Assembly (NCBI RefSeq): GCF_010548375.1
Contig: NZ_JAAGLY010000009.1
Location: forward strand, 248,001 to 312,000
Length of the DNA: 64,000 nt
DNA from: Streptomyces sp. SID13726
GTDB taxonomy: Bacteria; Actinomycetota; Actinomycetes; Streptomycetales; Streptomycetaceae
Reading direction: 5' to 3'
The notes beneath the pieces were generated by a model. The model was not told the origin of the DNA. It saw only the letters and a list, made by a program, of their open reading frames with translations, and did no database searches. Below, one piece after another: positions 32,277 through 41,600 of the stretch; the stretch's first letter is position 1, and each line of letters begins with the position of its first letter. The position numbers and the translations under genes are program-made.

Positions 32277-35200
32277 ATGAGCACGGAAGCACGCCGCGCC
32301 TCGATCCCTCCACGCCCCACGACCCCACCGAGACCGGCCCAGCCGCCGACGGTGGGGGAGGGGTCCGGGGAGTCCGAGAGGTCGGGGGCGCGGGTGGCCG
32401 AGGGGACGGGATCGCGGTCGCAGGAACAGACGGGGTCGGGTTCGGCCGACGAGCCGGGGCGACCGGTGACCGACCCGAACGGGCAGCGCCTTGGCGACGG
32501 GTCGGACGGATCAGTGGCTGGTGGGGCGGGTTCCCGAGCGGGTGGGTCTGACGGGACCGCTGGTCGGCGGGGGTTCGGCGAGCCGGGTGGCCGGGTGAGC
32601 GACGGCTCGCGCTGGCAGGCGTTCGGCGAGCGGAAGCGGCGGGAGACCGGCGAGCGGGCACGACAGGGTTTTGGCGGACCGGTTCCTCAGGTGTCCGGTG
32701 GGCCGGGGTCGCAGGAGTTCGGTGCGGCGGATCGGCCGGGACCCGGGGAGTCGGGTCGGTGGGATTCCGGTGGAGCGGGTCGGCCTGGAGCCGGTGAGTC
32801 GAGTCGGTGGACTTCGGGTGGGCTTGGTCGTACGGAGGCCGGTGGATCCGGGCAGCCGGGGCTCGGTGGGCCCGGGAGGCAGGAGCCTGGTGGAGCGGGT
32901 CGGCCAGGGGGCGATGGCCCGGCCGGGCAAGGGCCCGATGGATCGCGTCAGCCGAGGCCCGGTGGATCAGGCAGTCCGGAGCCCGCTGAAACGGGTCGGT
33001 CAGCGGCCGGTGGCCCAGGTCGGCCTGGGTCCGATGGATCCGGTCGACAAGGAGCCGATGGATCCGGTCGGCCGATGTTCGGCGGCTTCGACTGGCAAGG
33101 GCTCGACGAGAGCGGCGGGCAGATGTCCGGCGGCTCGGGCGGGCGGGAGTCCGGTGAGCCGGCGCGGCACGTGTCCGGCGACGCGGGTGAACGGACGTCC
33201 GGATGGCGGCCGTTCGGGAGCATGAGCACGGACCGGAGCCGGAGCATGAGCACGGACCGGAACCCGCGCACAGATCGCAGTACGAGTACGGACCGACGCG
33301 ACGTCGGCACCACGGCACCCCGTGCTGCTGGTGACATGAACACGGAACGGGAGTCCGAGGTGTCGGGCGGGGAGCGGTCCCAGGGATCGAGTGCCGGGGG
33401 TCGGCCACCGATACGGACGACGGGCGGCGCGGGCGTCGGCCCCATGCCGCCGCACCGGGCCCCGGGCACGGACGGGCGCACGCTCCGGAACGACGGTCCG
33501 CGAGGCGCGGTTCCTCCCCGGAACGGCGACGGTCCGGCACCACGCACCGACACCACCCCCACCGCTCCACCCCCACCCCCGGCATCGGCCCGCTTCCCGG
33601 ACACCGCGCCACCGGCCACGGCGAGCAAGGGCGCCGGCGCGGGCACGCCCACCACCCCAGCTCACCGCCCGCCGTCCCCGGAGGCGCCCAGGCGCCCGAG
33701 CACGCCGCCGTCCGTCAAGGGCACGGGAGCGGGCGCCAGCACTGGCGCGGGCACGCCCACCGCCCCCGCGCACCGCCCGCCGTCCCCGGACGCGCCCAGG
33801 CACCCGGACGCTCCCAGGCACCCGAGCGCGCCCCCGTCCGCCTCCGGTACCGCACCCACCGCCCCGAACCCGCGCACACCGGGCCCCGGCCCGATGCCGC
33901 CGCTGGCTAACCCGGGCAACGGGTCGTCCGGGAACCGTGGATCGGGCGCCGAGCCGCGCCCGGCGAACGGCGCCTCGTCCGGTACCTCCCCGCAGGGCTC
34001 CGTGCCCCGGGTCCCCGGTGCCGTGCCGCCTCCGCCGGGTTTTCGGCCCTCCTCGCCGCCCCGCCGTACCGGCGCCCCCGCCGAGACCGCCTCGGAGACG
34101 ACCTTCCGGATGCGCCCGGTGCCGGCCACGGACCCCACCCCCGGGGACGGCCGTACGGGCTCGGCGGCGACGAACTCCGCCGCCACCGCCGTACCGCCGC
34201 GACCCGACGCGGGCCGTCCCGGAACCTCAACGGCGGACCGGCAGGCGGGCGTTCACCCCGGCCACCCGGCGCCTCCCACGGCAGATCCGCAGGCCGGCGC
34301 CCGGCCGGGTGCGTCCCCTCGGTCGAGCGCGCCCGCTCGCCCGGGCTTCCCGCCCCGCGAGTCCGCCGTCGGCGTGACCGCGCCCCCGCCCCCCGCCGAA
34401 CCCCCGACACCCCCGGCGCCCACACCCCCCGCCCCGACCGACCCGCCCACCACCTCACGGCCCGGTACCTCCGCGCCCCTCTCGCCCGACCCCGCGCTGT
34501 CCTGGAGCGCCCCCACCGCGTCCCCGCGGCCCGTGGTGTCGTTCGGGGAGCCCGAGGTGGGGTACAGGGAGCGTTCGTGGCCGCGGATTCCCGCGCGGAT
34601 CGCCGCCGTGGCCGGGAGCGTGGTGCTCGGGCTAGGGCTCATCGGCGGTGCCGTGACCGGGAGTTGGCTGATCGGTGACTCCGGGGACGAAGGCGGCGGC
34701 GACACCTTCGCCGAGGCCGGTGCGCTGTGGCACAGCGTCCCCGTGGACCAGCTGTTCCCGCCGACCGTGGACGGGCAGGGCGCCGGACCCGGTGGCGCCG
34801 ACCGCACGTGGACGCGGATCGCCGTCGCCCCCGACAGCGGCTGCACGGACGCCTTCGACCCGCTGCTGCGCAAGGCCCTCGCCCCCGTCGGCTGCGACCG
34901 CCTCCTGCGCGCCACCTACACGGACGCCACCCAGAGCTACGTCACCACCATCGGCCTGATGTTCACCGACGCCGACGCCACCACCATGCGCAACCTCGAC
35001 AACCGCTTCGGCAAAGAGGGCCTGGACACCCGCACCGACCTGATGCCCCTCCCGTACGCCGCGAAGAACACCCTCGCCGCGGACTTCGGGGCGAAGCAGC
35101 GGGCCTCCTGGACGATCTCCGTCCTCACCGACGCCCCCGTCGTCGCCTACGCCGTCTCCGGCTGGGCGGACGGCCGTACGGTCGACTCCCCGGTCCCCGC

Positions 35201-35336
35201 CGAGCAGGCCATGGTGTCCGGCGACACCTCACCCACCGCCCAGGCCGGCCTCGGCTACGAGGCCCGGGGACTCGCCGACCGCGTCGAGCGGGCCCTGCGC
35301 AAGACCGTCACCTCGCCCTCGGAGAAGTCCTCATGA
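32277..35336 (+). CDS. Large Gly/Pro-rich low-complexity membrane protein with extracellular C-terminal domain
   Basis: 1019 residues from ATG 32277 (GGGGGGTGC ahead). About the first 750 residues are low complexity: Gly/Ser/Arg-rich with G-G-x-G-x units, a short array of M-S-T-D-R repeats near residues 315-340, then two near-copies of GAGTPTxPAHRPPSP. One membrane span near residues 775-795 (AAVAGSVVLGLGLIGGAVTGSWLI) is followed by a 210-residue external domain with two cysteines (DSGCTDAF, PVGCDRLL) that could pair. The gene overlaps a mycosin-type protease gene by 4 bases. The low-complexity head probably reaches through the wall or membrane interface; length varies by repeat number. No function assigned. 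Confidence 0.85.
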   Translation: MSTEARRASIPPRPTTPPRPAQPPTVGEGSGESERSGARVAEGTGSRSQEQTGSGSADEPGRPVTDPNGQRLGDGSDGSVAGGAGSRAGGSDGTAGRRGFGEPGGRVSDGSRWQAFGERKRRETGERARQGFGGPVPQVSGGPGSQEFGAADRPGPGESGRWDSGGAGRPGAGESSRWTSGGLGRTEAGGSGQPGLGGPGRQEPGGAGRPGGDGPAGQGPDGSRQPRPGGSGSPEPAETGRSAAGGPGRPGSDGSGRQGADGSGRPMFGGFDWQGLDESGGQMSGGSGGRESGEPARHVSGDAGERTSGWRPFGSMSTDRSRSMSTDRNPRTDRSTSTDRRDVGTTAPRAAGDMNTERESEVSGGERSQGSSAGGRPPIRTTGGAGVGPMPPHRAPGTDGRTLRNDGPRGAVPPRNGDGPAPRTDTTPTAPPPPPASARFPDTAPPATASKGAGAGTPTTPAHRPPSPEAPRRPSTPPSVKGTGAGASTGAGTPTAPAHRPPSPDAPRHPDAPRHPSAPPSASGTAPTAPNPRTPGPGPMPPLANPGNGSSGNRGSGAEPRPANGASSGTSPQGSVPRVPGAVPPPPGFRPSSPPRRTGAPAETASETTFRMRPVPATDPTPGDGRTGSAATNSAATAVPPRPDAGRPGTSTADRQAGVHPGHPAPPTADPQAGARPGASPRSSAPARPGFPPRESAVGVTAPPPPAEPPTPPAPTPPAPTDPPTTSRPGTSAPLSPDPALSWSAPTASPRPVVSFGEPEVGYRERSWPRIPARIAAVAGSVVLGLGLIGGAVTGSWLIGDSGDEGGGDTFAEAGALWHSVPVDQLFPPTVDGQGAGPGGADRTWTRIAVAPDSGCTDAFDPLLRKALAPVGCDRLLRATYTDATQSYVTTIGLMFTDADATTMRNLDNRFGKEGLDTRTDLMPLPYAAKNTLAADFGAKQRASWTISVLTDAPVVAYAVSGWADGRTVDSPVPAEQAMVSGDTSPTAQAGLGYEARGLADRVERALRKTVTSPSEKSS

Positions 35337-36517
35337 GCACCACCACCCGCCGGGCAGGTCTCCTGAGCGTCCTCCTCGCCGCCTCCGTCGCCCTCGTCCC
35401 GGCCACCACCGCGCACGCCGACGCGATCCGCGCCAAGCAGTGGGCCCTGGACGCCATGCACACCCAGGAGGCGTGGCAGACCACGAAGGGCGCGGGCGTC
35501 ACCGTCGCGGTCCTGGACACCGGTGTCGAGAACGACCACCCCGACCTCGTCGGCAACGTCCTCACCGGCAAGGACATGATCGGATTCGGCGCCGAGCGCG
35601 GCGACCGCTCCTGGGCCCGGCACGGCACCGCGATGGCCGGGATCATCGCGGGTCACGGCCATGGCGTGGGCAACGGCGACGGGGTCATGGGCATCGCCCC
35701 CGAGGCGAAGATCCTCCCCGTCCGCGTGATCCTGGAGGACGGCGACCCGGCCCGCACCAAGGCCCGCAACACCCGGGGCAACGCGCTCGCCGAGGGCATC
35801 CGCTGGGCCGCCGACCAGGGCGCCGACGTCATCAACCTCTCCCTCGGCGACGACTCCGCCTCCGCGCACCCCGAGGCCGGCGAGGACGACGCCGTCCAGT
35901 ACGCCCTGAAGAAGGGCGCCGTCGTCGTGGCCTCGGCCGGCAACGGCGGTGCGAAGGGCGACCACATCTCCTACCCGGCCGCCTACCCGGGCGTCATCGC
36001 CGCCACCGCCGTCGACCGGTACGGCACCCGCGCCTCCTTCTCCACCCGCCGCTGGTACGCCACCGTGGCCGCCCCCGGCGACGACGTCGTGATCGCCGAC
36101 CCCGACCACAAGTACTACGAGGGCTGGGGGACCAGCGCCGCCTCCGCGTTCGTCTCCGGCGCGGTCGCCCTCGTCAAGGCCGCCCACCCGGACCTGACGC
36201 CCGCGCAGATCAAGAAGCTCCTGGAGGACACGGCCCGCAACGCCCCCGCCGGCGGCCGCGACGACTCCCGCGGCTACGGCTTCGTCGACCCCGCCGCGGC
36301 CCTGAAGGAAGCGGCCCGCCTCAAGCCGGAGGGACTCCAGCCCGCCTCCTACGGCGAAAAGTACTTCGGCTCGGGCCCGGACGCCGCCAAGTCGGAGGAC
36401 GACACGGCGAGTTGGGCGGCCCCCCTGGCGGGCGGCTTCGGCGTGGCCCTGCTGATCACCGCGGTGTTCCTGTGGCGAGGACGCCGGGGTCCGCGCCGGT
36501 CCTACGAGGGGTTCTGA
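35333..36517 (+). CDS. Mycosin-type S8 serine protease, membrane-anchored
   Basis: 394 residues from ATG 35333, in an ATGA overlap with the previous gene. A signal peptide ends near residue 29 (TTAHADA). The subtilisin triad is Asp62 (VLDTGVE), His96 (RHGTAMAG) and Ser267 (GWGTSAAS), with Asn203 of the oxyanion hole in SAGNGG. A C-terminal membrane helix near residues 360-380 is followed by basic RGRRGPRR, so the protease faces outside. Mycosins are components of type VII secretion. No EccC, EccB or Esx gene lies in the window, so this one may process its co-translated surface partner instead. Confidence 0.92.
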   Translation: MSTTTRRAGLLSVLLAASVALVPATTAHADAIRAKQWALDAMHTQEAWQTTKGAGVTVAVLDTGVENDHPDLVGNVLTGKDMIGFGAERGDRSWARHGTAMAGIIAGHGHGVGNGDGVMGIAPEAKILPVRVILEDGDPARTKARNTRGNALAEGIRWAADQGADVINLSLGDDSASAHPEAGEDDAVQYALKKGAVVVASAGNGGAKGDHISYPAAYPGVIAATAVDRYGTRASFSTRRWYATVAAPGDDVVIADPDHKYYEGWGTSAASAFVSGAVALVKAAHPDLTPAQIKKLLEDTARNAPAGGRDDSRGYGFVDPAAALKEAARLKPEGLQPASYGEKYFGSGPDAAKSEDDTASWAAPLAGGFGVALLITAVFLWRGRRGPRRSYEGF

Positions 36518-36533
36518 ACCAGGAGTACGACGT

Positions 36534-37538
36534 TCAGCGGGCGATCACGGCACTGGTAACGTCCGCCGAAGCGGAGGCGGACGCCGAGCCGGTCTCCCCG
36601 GTGAACACCGAGACCGCCGCCTTCGCCGCCGCCTCCACCAGCGAAACCCCCTCCGCCTGCGTGGAGTTGCCGTTGGACAGCACGGCCACCAGATACGCGT
36701 GCCCGGCCACCGTCACCCGCCCGATGCTGTTGATGTCCCACAGCCCGGTGGTACTGCGCGGCAACCAGCCGTTCTTCAGGGCGAACCCGGTCCCGTCGGC
36801 CGCCGCGGAGACCCCCCACCGCTGGTCGGCCTCTATCTGCCCCATCAGCCCCTGGATGTACGACCGCGACGCCTCGCTCAGTTCCGAGTCCTCCCCGAAC
36901 ACCTGCTGGAGCAAGGTGAGTTGATCGGCCGCCGTGGTCTGCGTCAGCCCCCACAGCGCCCCGTCACCGCCCTCGGTCCCGGTCAGCCCGAGCTTCGCGT
37001 TGGCCGCGTCGAGCCCCGAGGCCCGGCCGATGGCGTCCCACAGGGCGGACGCCGAGGTGTTGTCGCTGTTCTCGATCATCGTGGTGGCGTACGCCTTCTC
37101 CTGCGCGCTCAGCCGCGTCCCCGCCTCCTGGTGCTGGAGCAGCAGGGCCGCCAGGATGTCGACCTTCACGATGCTGGCCGTGTCGAAGGTGCCGTCGCCG
37201 TGGACCGCGCTGTCGTCCGACTCCAGGTCGAGGACGGCCGCGGACACCTTCTGGTCGCCCGTCACGCTCACCGACTTCATCGCGGTCGCGAGCTGCTTGT
37301 CGAGATCCACCACGGGCTTCGCCACGGCCGCCTCCTGAGTCGTGGTCGCCGACGAGGGCGAGCCCGACGGCGTCGTGGCCGACGATACGGCGCCGCCCCC
37401 GGAGTGCGCCTGCGCCTTCACGTACACCGTCCCCCCGGCCGAGGCGCCGACGACGGCGACGGCGGCGAGCGCGGTGTACAGCAAGGGCCTGCGGCGGGAC
37501 CGGCGGGCACGGCGTCCGGCAGCTCTGGAAGACTCCAT
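36534..37538 (-). CDS. Beta-lactamase-fold serine hydrolase, membrane-anchored
   Basis: 334 residues from ATG 37538. A basic N-terminus (RRARRSRRR) and a membrane segment near residues 19-40 are followed by a Ser/Thr-rich linker. The class A-like fold has S122-I-V-K125 (SxxK) and S158-D-N160 (SDN). The third motif reads LKNGW in the position of KTG. The usual Glu of the omega loop is not evident. It is probably a transpeptidase- or esterase-like hydrolase at the cell surface rather than a drug-resistance enzyme. It is convergent with the mycosin gene, 16 bases apart. Confidence 0.88.
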   Translation of the reverse strand: MESSRAAGRRARRSRRRPLLYTALAAVAVVGASAGGTVYVKAQAHSGGGAVSSATTPSGSPSSATTTQEAAVAKPVVDLDKQLATAMKSVSVTGDQKVSAAVLDLESDDSAVHGDGTFDTASIVKVDILAALLLQHQEAGTRLSAQEKAYATTMIENSDNTSASALWDAIGRASGLDAANAKLGLTGTEGGDGALWGLTQTTAADQLTLLQQVFGEDSELSEASRSYIQGLMGQIEADQRWGVSAAADGTGFALKNGWLPRSTTGLWDINSIGRVTVAGHAYLVAVLSNGNSTQAEGVSLVEAAAKAAVSVFTGETGSASASASADVTSAVIAR

Positions 37539-37688
37539 GTCCGCGATGGTCGGACCGGTGACTGTGCGGGCCGTTAGACGGACGTTAGATGTGTGTCAGC
37601 GAACCCTGAGAAACCCGTGAAAGCCGTCACGGCCGGGTTTCCGGGCCCGCACAACCGCAGCAGCAAGCCCCCGATAGGGTCGGTGACC

Positions 37689-38420
37689 GTGGCGAACAAG
37701 AACATTCCCGACCCCGGCTTCTCCGACGACGACGGCTCCGCCGACCCGCGGCTGAGCGCGGCGCTCACCGCCTGGGCCGAGGACCGCACCGCCGTGGCAC
37801 CCGTCCTGGAGGCCCTGGGGGGCGCCCGGCTGCTGGTCCCGGTGGTGGCCGTGCTCGGCGAGGTCGAGGAGGACGAGAACGGACTGCGCCGCGAGAAGAC
37901 CAGCGACATGGCGGTGCCGACCCTGAAGGCCGGATCCCGGACCGCCCTGCCGGCCTTCACCTCCACCGAGTCGCTGGCCCGCTGGGACCCGGAGGCCCGC
38001 CCCGTCGCCGTACCCCTGCACCAGGCGCTGCAGGCCGCCGCGCACGAGAAGGCCGACACCGTCGTACTGGATCTGGCCGGTCCGGTGCCCTTCGAGCTGA
38101 CCGGCTCCGCGCTGCTCGCGCTCGCCGAGGGCCGCGCGAGCGTGGACCCGCTGGCCGATCCGGCCGTCGTCGGTGCCGTACGGGACGCCGTGGCCGCCGA
38201 GTCCGCGGTGCTGCGCGCCCACCTCGGTCCGGGACAGGCCGACGGCACCCTCGCGCTCGTACTGGATCCGGGGACCCCGCCCGAGGAGGCCGCACGTGCC
38301 GTCGCCGGGCGGCTGGCCGCCGACGAGACACTCAGGGCCCGCCTGGTGCGGGGCCTCGACCTGGCGGTCCTGCCGGCCGGGGCCACGCCTCCGGGCGAGC
38401 CCTTGTTCGTACGAGGATGA
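37689..38420 (+). CDS. SseB-family protein
   Basis: 243 residues from GTG 37689, the start that gives ANKNIPDPGFSDDDG. TAGGGT at 37675-37680 would place the transcript start very near this codon, so a leaderless message is possible; GTG 37683 is an alternative. The SseB-type core is the segment around ALGGARLLVPVVAVLG, TSDMAVPTLKAGSRTALPAFTSTESLARWDP and AVPLHQALQAA. A C-terminal region of about 90 residues rich in Ala and Val resembles an enhancer-like domain. The function of SseB-like proteins in actinomycetes is not established. It is convergent with the DUF1844 gene, 1 base apart. Confidence 0.86.
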   Translation: MANKNIPDPGFSDDDGSADPRLSAALTAWAEDRTAVAPVLEALGGARLLVPVVAVLGEVEEDENGLRREKTSDMAVPTLKAGSRTALPAFTSTESLARWDPEARPVAVPLHQALQAAAHEKADTVVLDLAGPVPFELTGSALLALAEGRASVDPLADPAVVGAVRDAVAAESAVLRAHLGPGQADGTLALVLDPGTPPEEAARAVAGRLAADETLRARLVRGLDLAVLPAGATPPGEPLFVRG

Positions 38421-38421
38421 G

Positions 38422-38787
38422 CTAGCCGTAGACCGGTCCGGTGTACTTCTCACCGGGGCCCTGGCCCGGCTCGTCCGGGACCACGGACGCCTCGCGGAAG
38501 GCCAGCTGGAGGGATTTCAGACCGTCCCGCAGCGGGGACGCGTGGAAGGAGCTGATCTCGGTCACGGAGGCGTCCAGCAGACCGGCGAGGGCGGTGACCA
38601 GCTTGCGGGCCTCGTCCAGGTCCTTGTACTTGTCGCCCTCCTCGGTCAGACCGAGCTTCACCGCGGCGGCGCTCATCAGGTTGACGGCGACCGTCACGAT
38701 CACCTCGACGGCGGGGACCTCGGCGATGTCGCGGGTCATCTCGTCGAAGCCGGGGGAGTCAGGGGACGCGGGAGGGGTGTCACTCAT
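38422..38787 (-). CDS. DUF1844 protein
   Basis: 121 residues from ATG 38787. The DUF1844 core is the helical stretch VPAVEVIVTVAVNLMSAAAVKLGL with the following DLDEARKLVTALAGLLDA. The protein is small, helical and without a signal peptide. Its place next to infC is conserved in actinomycetes as I recall it, but no function has been assigned. The infC promoter region begins immediately upstream, on the opposite strand. Confidence 0.88.
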   Translation of the reverse strand: MSDTPPASPDSPGFDEMTRDIAEVPAVEVIVTVAVNLMSAAAVKLGLTEEGDKYKDLDEARKLVTALAGLLDASVTEISSFHASPLRDGLKSLQLAFREASVVPDEPGQGPGEKYTGPVYG

Positions 38788-38818
38788 GCCCCACACGATA
38801 GGGCCCGGTGCAGGACGG

Positions 38819-38848
38819 TTAGCACCACCCCCGGGTAGCTGCTAACCT
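38819..38848 (+). promoter_or_regulatory. Promoter of the infC-rpmI-rplT operon
   Basis: TTAGCA at 38819-38824 and TAACCT at 38843-38848 are separated by 18 bases. Transcription from here would give a leader of about 300 bases before infC. It is the only good promoter-like pair seen in this gap. Confidence 0.55.
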
Positions 38849-39151
38849 TGTGTGACGACCGGCTGGACATTCATGTGTCCGGCCCACAAGTGGAGGCTCC
38901 GATCTCCCACCTGACCGTCCTCCGGGGCGGCGGGTCACCCCGGTCAGGCGGTCACCATCGTTCCGTACGGACGATGGAGTCGCCCGAAAGCGCGCCCCGC
39001 GATCATCGCGGCGGTGCTCCGGTAGTGCCTTTGGAGCCCCGTCTGTGATCGTCCGGGGCATTTTTTGTGTCTCGGCGCGGTTAGGTCTGTCGAAAAGAGA
39101 CAAACGCGGCTGTCCGCCAGACCGCCGTGTGGTGCTAACCGAGGAGGATCC
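38849..39151 (+). promoter_or_regulatory. infC leader RNA with hairpins, small ORF and attenuator
   Basis: The leader contains a 14-codon open frame (ATG 38873 to TGA 38914). A near-perfect hairpin follows: CCATCGT at 38955-38961 with ACGATGG at 38971-38977. After it comes an intrinsic terminator (39036-39066). Such leaders control infC-rpmI-rplT in other bacteria through L20 binding or translation-coupled attenuation. Which mechanism works here is unknown. The small frame has no strong ribosome-binding site. Confidence 0.6.
39036..39066 (+). terminator. Intrinsic terminator (attenuator) inside the infC leader
   Basis: GCCCCG (39036-39041) pairs with CGGGGC (39054-39059), and ATTTTTT follows directly. 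T-runs are rare in this GC-rich genome, so this is a strong candidate. It lies 86 bases before the infC start, which means the ribosomal operon must be transcribed through it. Confidence 0.8.
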
Positions 39152-39811
39152 ATCAGCGCCGAGCCCCGCATCAACGACCGGATTCGCGTTCCCGAGGTGC
39201 GACTTGTCGGTCCCAGTGGCGAGCAGGTGGGCATCGTCCCCCTGGCCAAGGCACTGGAGCTTGCGCAGGAGTACGACCTGGACCTGGTCGAGGTCGCGGC
39301 GAACGCCCGTCCGCCCGTGTGCAAGCTCATGGACTACGGGAAGTTCAAGTACGAGTCGGCCATGAAGGCCCGTGAGGCGCGCAAGAACCAGGCGCACACG
39401 GTCATCAAGGAGATGAAGCTCCGGCCGAAGATCGACCCGCACGACTATGACACCAAGAAGGGTCACGTCGTCCGGTTCCTCAAGCAGGGCGACAAGGTCA
39501 AGATCACGATCATGTTCCGTGGTCGCGAGCAGTCCCGGCCGGAACTCGGCTACCGACTGCTGCAGCGTCTCGCGGAGGACGTCCAGGACCTCGGTTTCGT
39601 CGAGTCGAACCCGAAGCAGGACGGCCGGAACATGATCATGGTTCTCGGTCCGCACAAGAAGAAGACCGAGGCGATGGCCGAGGCCCGCCAGGCGCAGGAA
39701 GCCCGCAAGGCAGACGCGAAGGCCAACCCCGGCAAGTCGCAGAACGCCGCGGAGTCCGACCACGACGTGGACGACGCCGAGGCGCCTGCCGAGGCTCCGG
39801 CCGAGGCGTGA
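39152..39811 (+). CDS. infC: Translation initiation factor IF-3, apparently starting at ATC
   Basis: 219 residues. The conserved N-terminus ISAEPRINDRIRVPEVRLVG starts with the codon ATC at 39152, which has GAGGAGGA three bases upstream. No in-frame ATG, GTG or TTG is near; the next upstream is TTG 39065, inside the terminator. IF-3 genes in other bacteria also use such non-standard codons, which IF-3 itself discriminates against, giving autoregulation. N-domain, the lysine-rich linker and the C-domain (MKLRPKIDPHDYDTKKGHVVRFL) are complete. An acidic, Ala/Glu-rich tail (APAEAPAEA) is unusual. It binds 30S subunits. Confidence 0.9.
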   Translation: MSAEPRINDRIRVPEVRLVGPSGEQVGIVPLAKALELAQEYDLDLVEVAANARPPVCKLMDYGKFKYESAMKAREARKNQAHTVIKEMKLRPKIDPHDYDTKKGHVVRFLKQGDKVKITIMFRGREQSRPELGYRLLQRLAEDVQDLGFVESNPKQDGRNMIMVLGPHKKKTEAMAEARQAQEARKADAKANPGKSQNAAESDHDVDDAEAPAEAPAEA

Positions 39812-39870
39812 TCCGGGGGGCGGAAGCCCCCGGAAGCAACACCCCGACAAGGAAGAGCGATGTTCCACTG

Positions 39871-39894
39871 TGCCCGGTTTCTTTAGGCCGGGCA
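39871..39894 (+). promoter_or_regulatory. Stem-loop in the infC-rpmI gap
   Basis: TGCCCGG (39871-39877) and CCGGGCA (39888-39894) form a 7-bp stem with a 10-base loop containing TTTCTTTA. It is 34 bases before the rpmI start and could be a processing or regulatory hairpin. No T-run follows. Confidence 0.5.
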
Positions 39895-39928
39895 TCGGGA
39901 GCGTCCTTTACGAGGAGATAACGGCGCT

Positions 39929-40123
39929 ATGCCGAAGAACAAGTCGCACAGCGGTGCCAGCAAGCGCTTCAAGATCACCGGCTCCGGCAAGGTGCTCCGT
40001 GAGCGCGCCGGCAAGCGCCACCTGCTCGAGCACAAGTCGTCCCGCGTGACGCGTCGCCTCACCGGCAACGCCGAGATGGCCCCGGGCGACGCCGCGAAGA
40101 TCAAGAAGCTTCTCGGCAAGTGA
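39929..40123 (+). CDS. rpmI: 50S ribosomal protein L35
   Basis: 64 residues from ATG 39929 with GAGGAGA before it. The sequence PKNKSHSGASKRFKITGSGKV is characteristic of bacterial bL35, with the basic RHLLEHKSS and a Gly-Lys end. It is a small protein of the large ribosomal subunit, cotranscribed with infC and rplT. Length is the family standard. Confidence 0.98.
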   Translation: MPKNKSHSGASKRFKITGSGKVLRERAGKRHLLEHKSSRVTRRLTGNAEMAPGDAAKIKKLLGK

Positions 40124-40224
40124 CGTCCGCGGCGCTCCGACCGAGCGCCGTACGTCTGGACCGGGACCCAATCGTTTCCGGGCCGTGTGAGTCCAACCAC
40201 GGCCCCGCTACAAGGAGTTAACAA

Positions 40225-40608
40225 GTGGCACGCGTCAAGCGGGCAGTCAACGCCCACAAGAAGCGCCGGGCGATCCTCGAGGCGGCCTCCGGCTACCGCG
40301 GTCAGCGTTCGCGCCTGTACCGCAAGGCCAAGGAGCAGGTCACCCACTCGCTGGTCTACAACTACAACGACCGCAAGAAGCGCAAGGGTGACTTCCGTCA
40401 GCTGTGGATCCAGCGCATCAACGCCGCTGCCCGCGCCAACGGCATCACGTACAACCGCTTCATCCAGGGTCTGAAGGCCGCGAACATCGAGGTCGACCGC
40501 AAGATCCTGGCCGAGCTGGCCGTGAACGACGCCACCGCGTTCGCCGCGCTGGTCGAGGTCGCGCAGAAGGCTCTGCCGGACGACGTCAACGCCCCCAAGG
40601 CTGCGTGA
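40225..40608 (+). CDS. rplT: 50S ribosomal protein L20
   Basis: 127 residues from GTG 40225 with AAGGAG about 9 bases ahead. The long basic N-terminal extension (ARVKRAVNAHKKRRAILEAASGYRGQRSRLYRKAKEQ) and the globular C-terminal part (NGITYNRFIQGLKAANIEVDRKILAELA) are those of bL20. It binds 23S rRNA early in assembly; in other bacteria it also binds its own operon leader. It is the last gene before a terminator. Confidence 0.98.
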   Translation: MARVKRAVNAHKKRRAILEAASGYRGQRSRLYRKAKEQVTHSLVYNYNDRKKRKGDFRQLWIQRINAAARANGITYNRFIQGLKAANIEVDRKILAELAVNDATAFAALVEVAQKALPDDVNAPKAA

Positions 40609-40641
40609 CATCGCACCTGGCCCAGGCCGACGTGACATGAG

Positions 40642-40671
40642 GGACCCGCAGGCTTCCGGGCTTGCGGGTCC
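40642..40671 (+). terminator. Terminator after rplT
   Basis: GGACCCGCA (40642-40650) and TGCGGGTCC (40663-40671) form a perfect 9-bp stem with a 12-base loop, 34 bases after the rplT stop. It separates the ribosomal operon from the methyltransferase gene that starts 20 bases later. Confidence 0.75.
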
Positions 40672-40690
40672 TGCTGTGTAGTGATCGAAA

Positions 40691-41551
<861 letters not shown>

Positions 41552-41600
41552 GGTGACCAGCTCGGGGGCCCCTCAGACGCCTGAGAGGTGGGGTGCGGGG

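Noticed and set aside
33000..33821. Alternative-frame Arg/Gly-rich protein inside the Gly/Pro-rich gene
   Set aside because: Low-complexity DNA gives open frames everywhere; only the frame with the membrane span and the downstream domain is supported.
39065..39151. N-terminal extension of infC from TTG 39065
   Set aside because: It starts within the terminator T-run, has no ribosome-binding site, and the residues are not IF-3-like.
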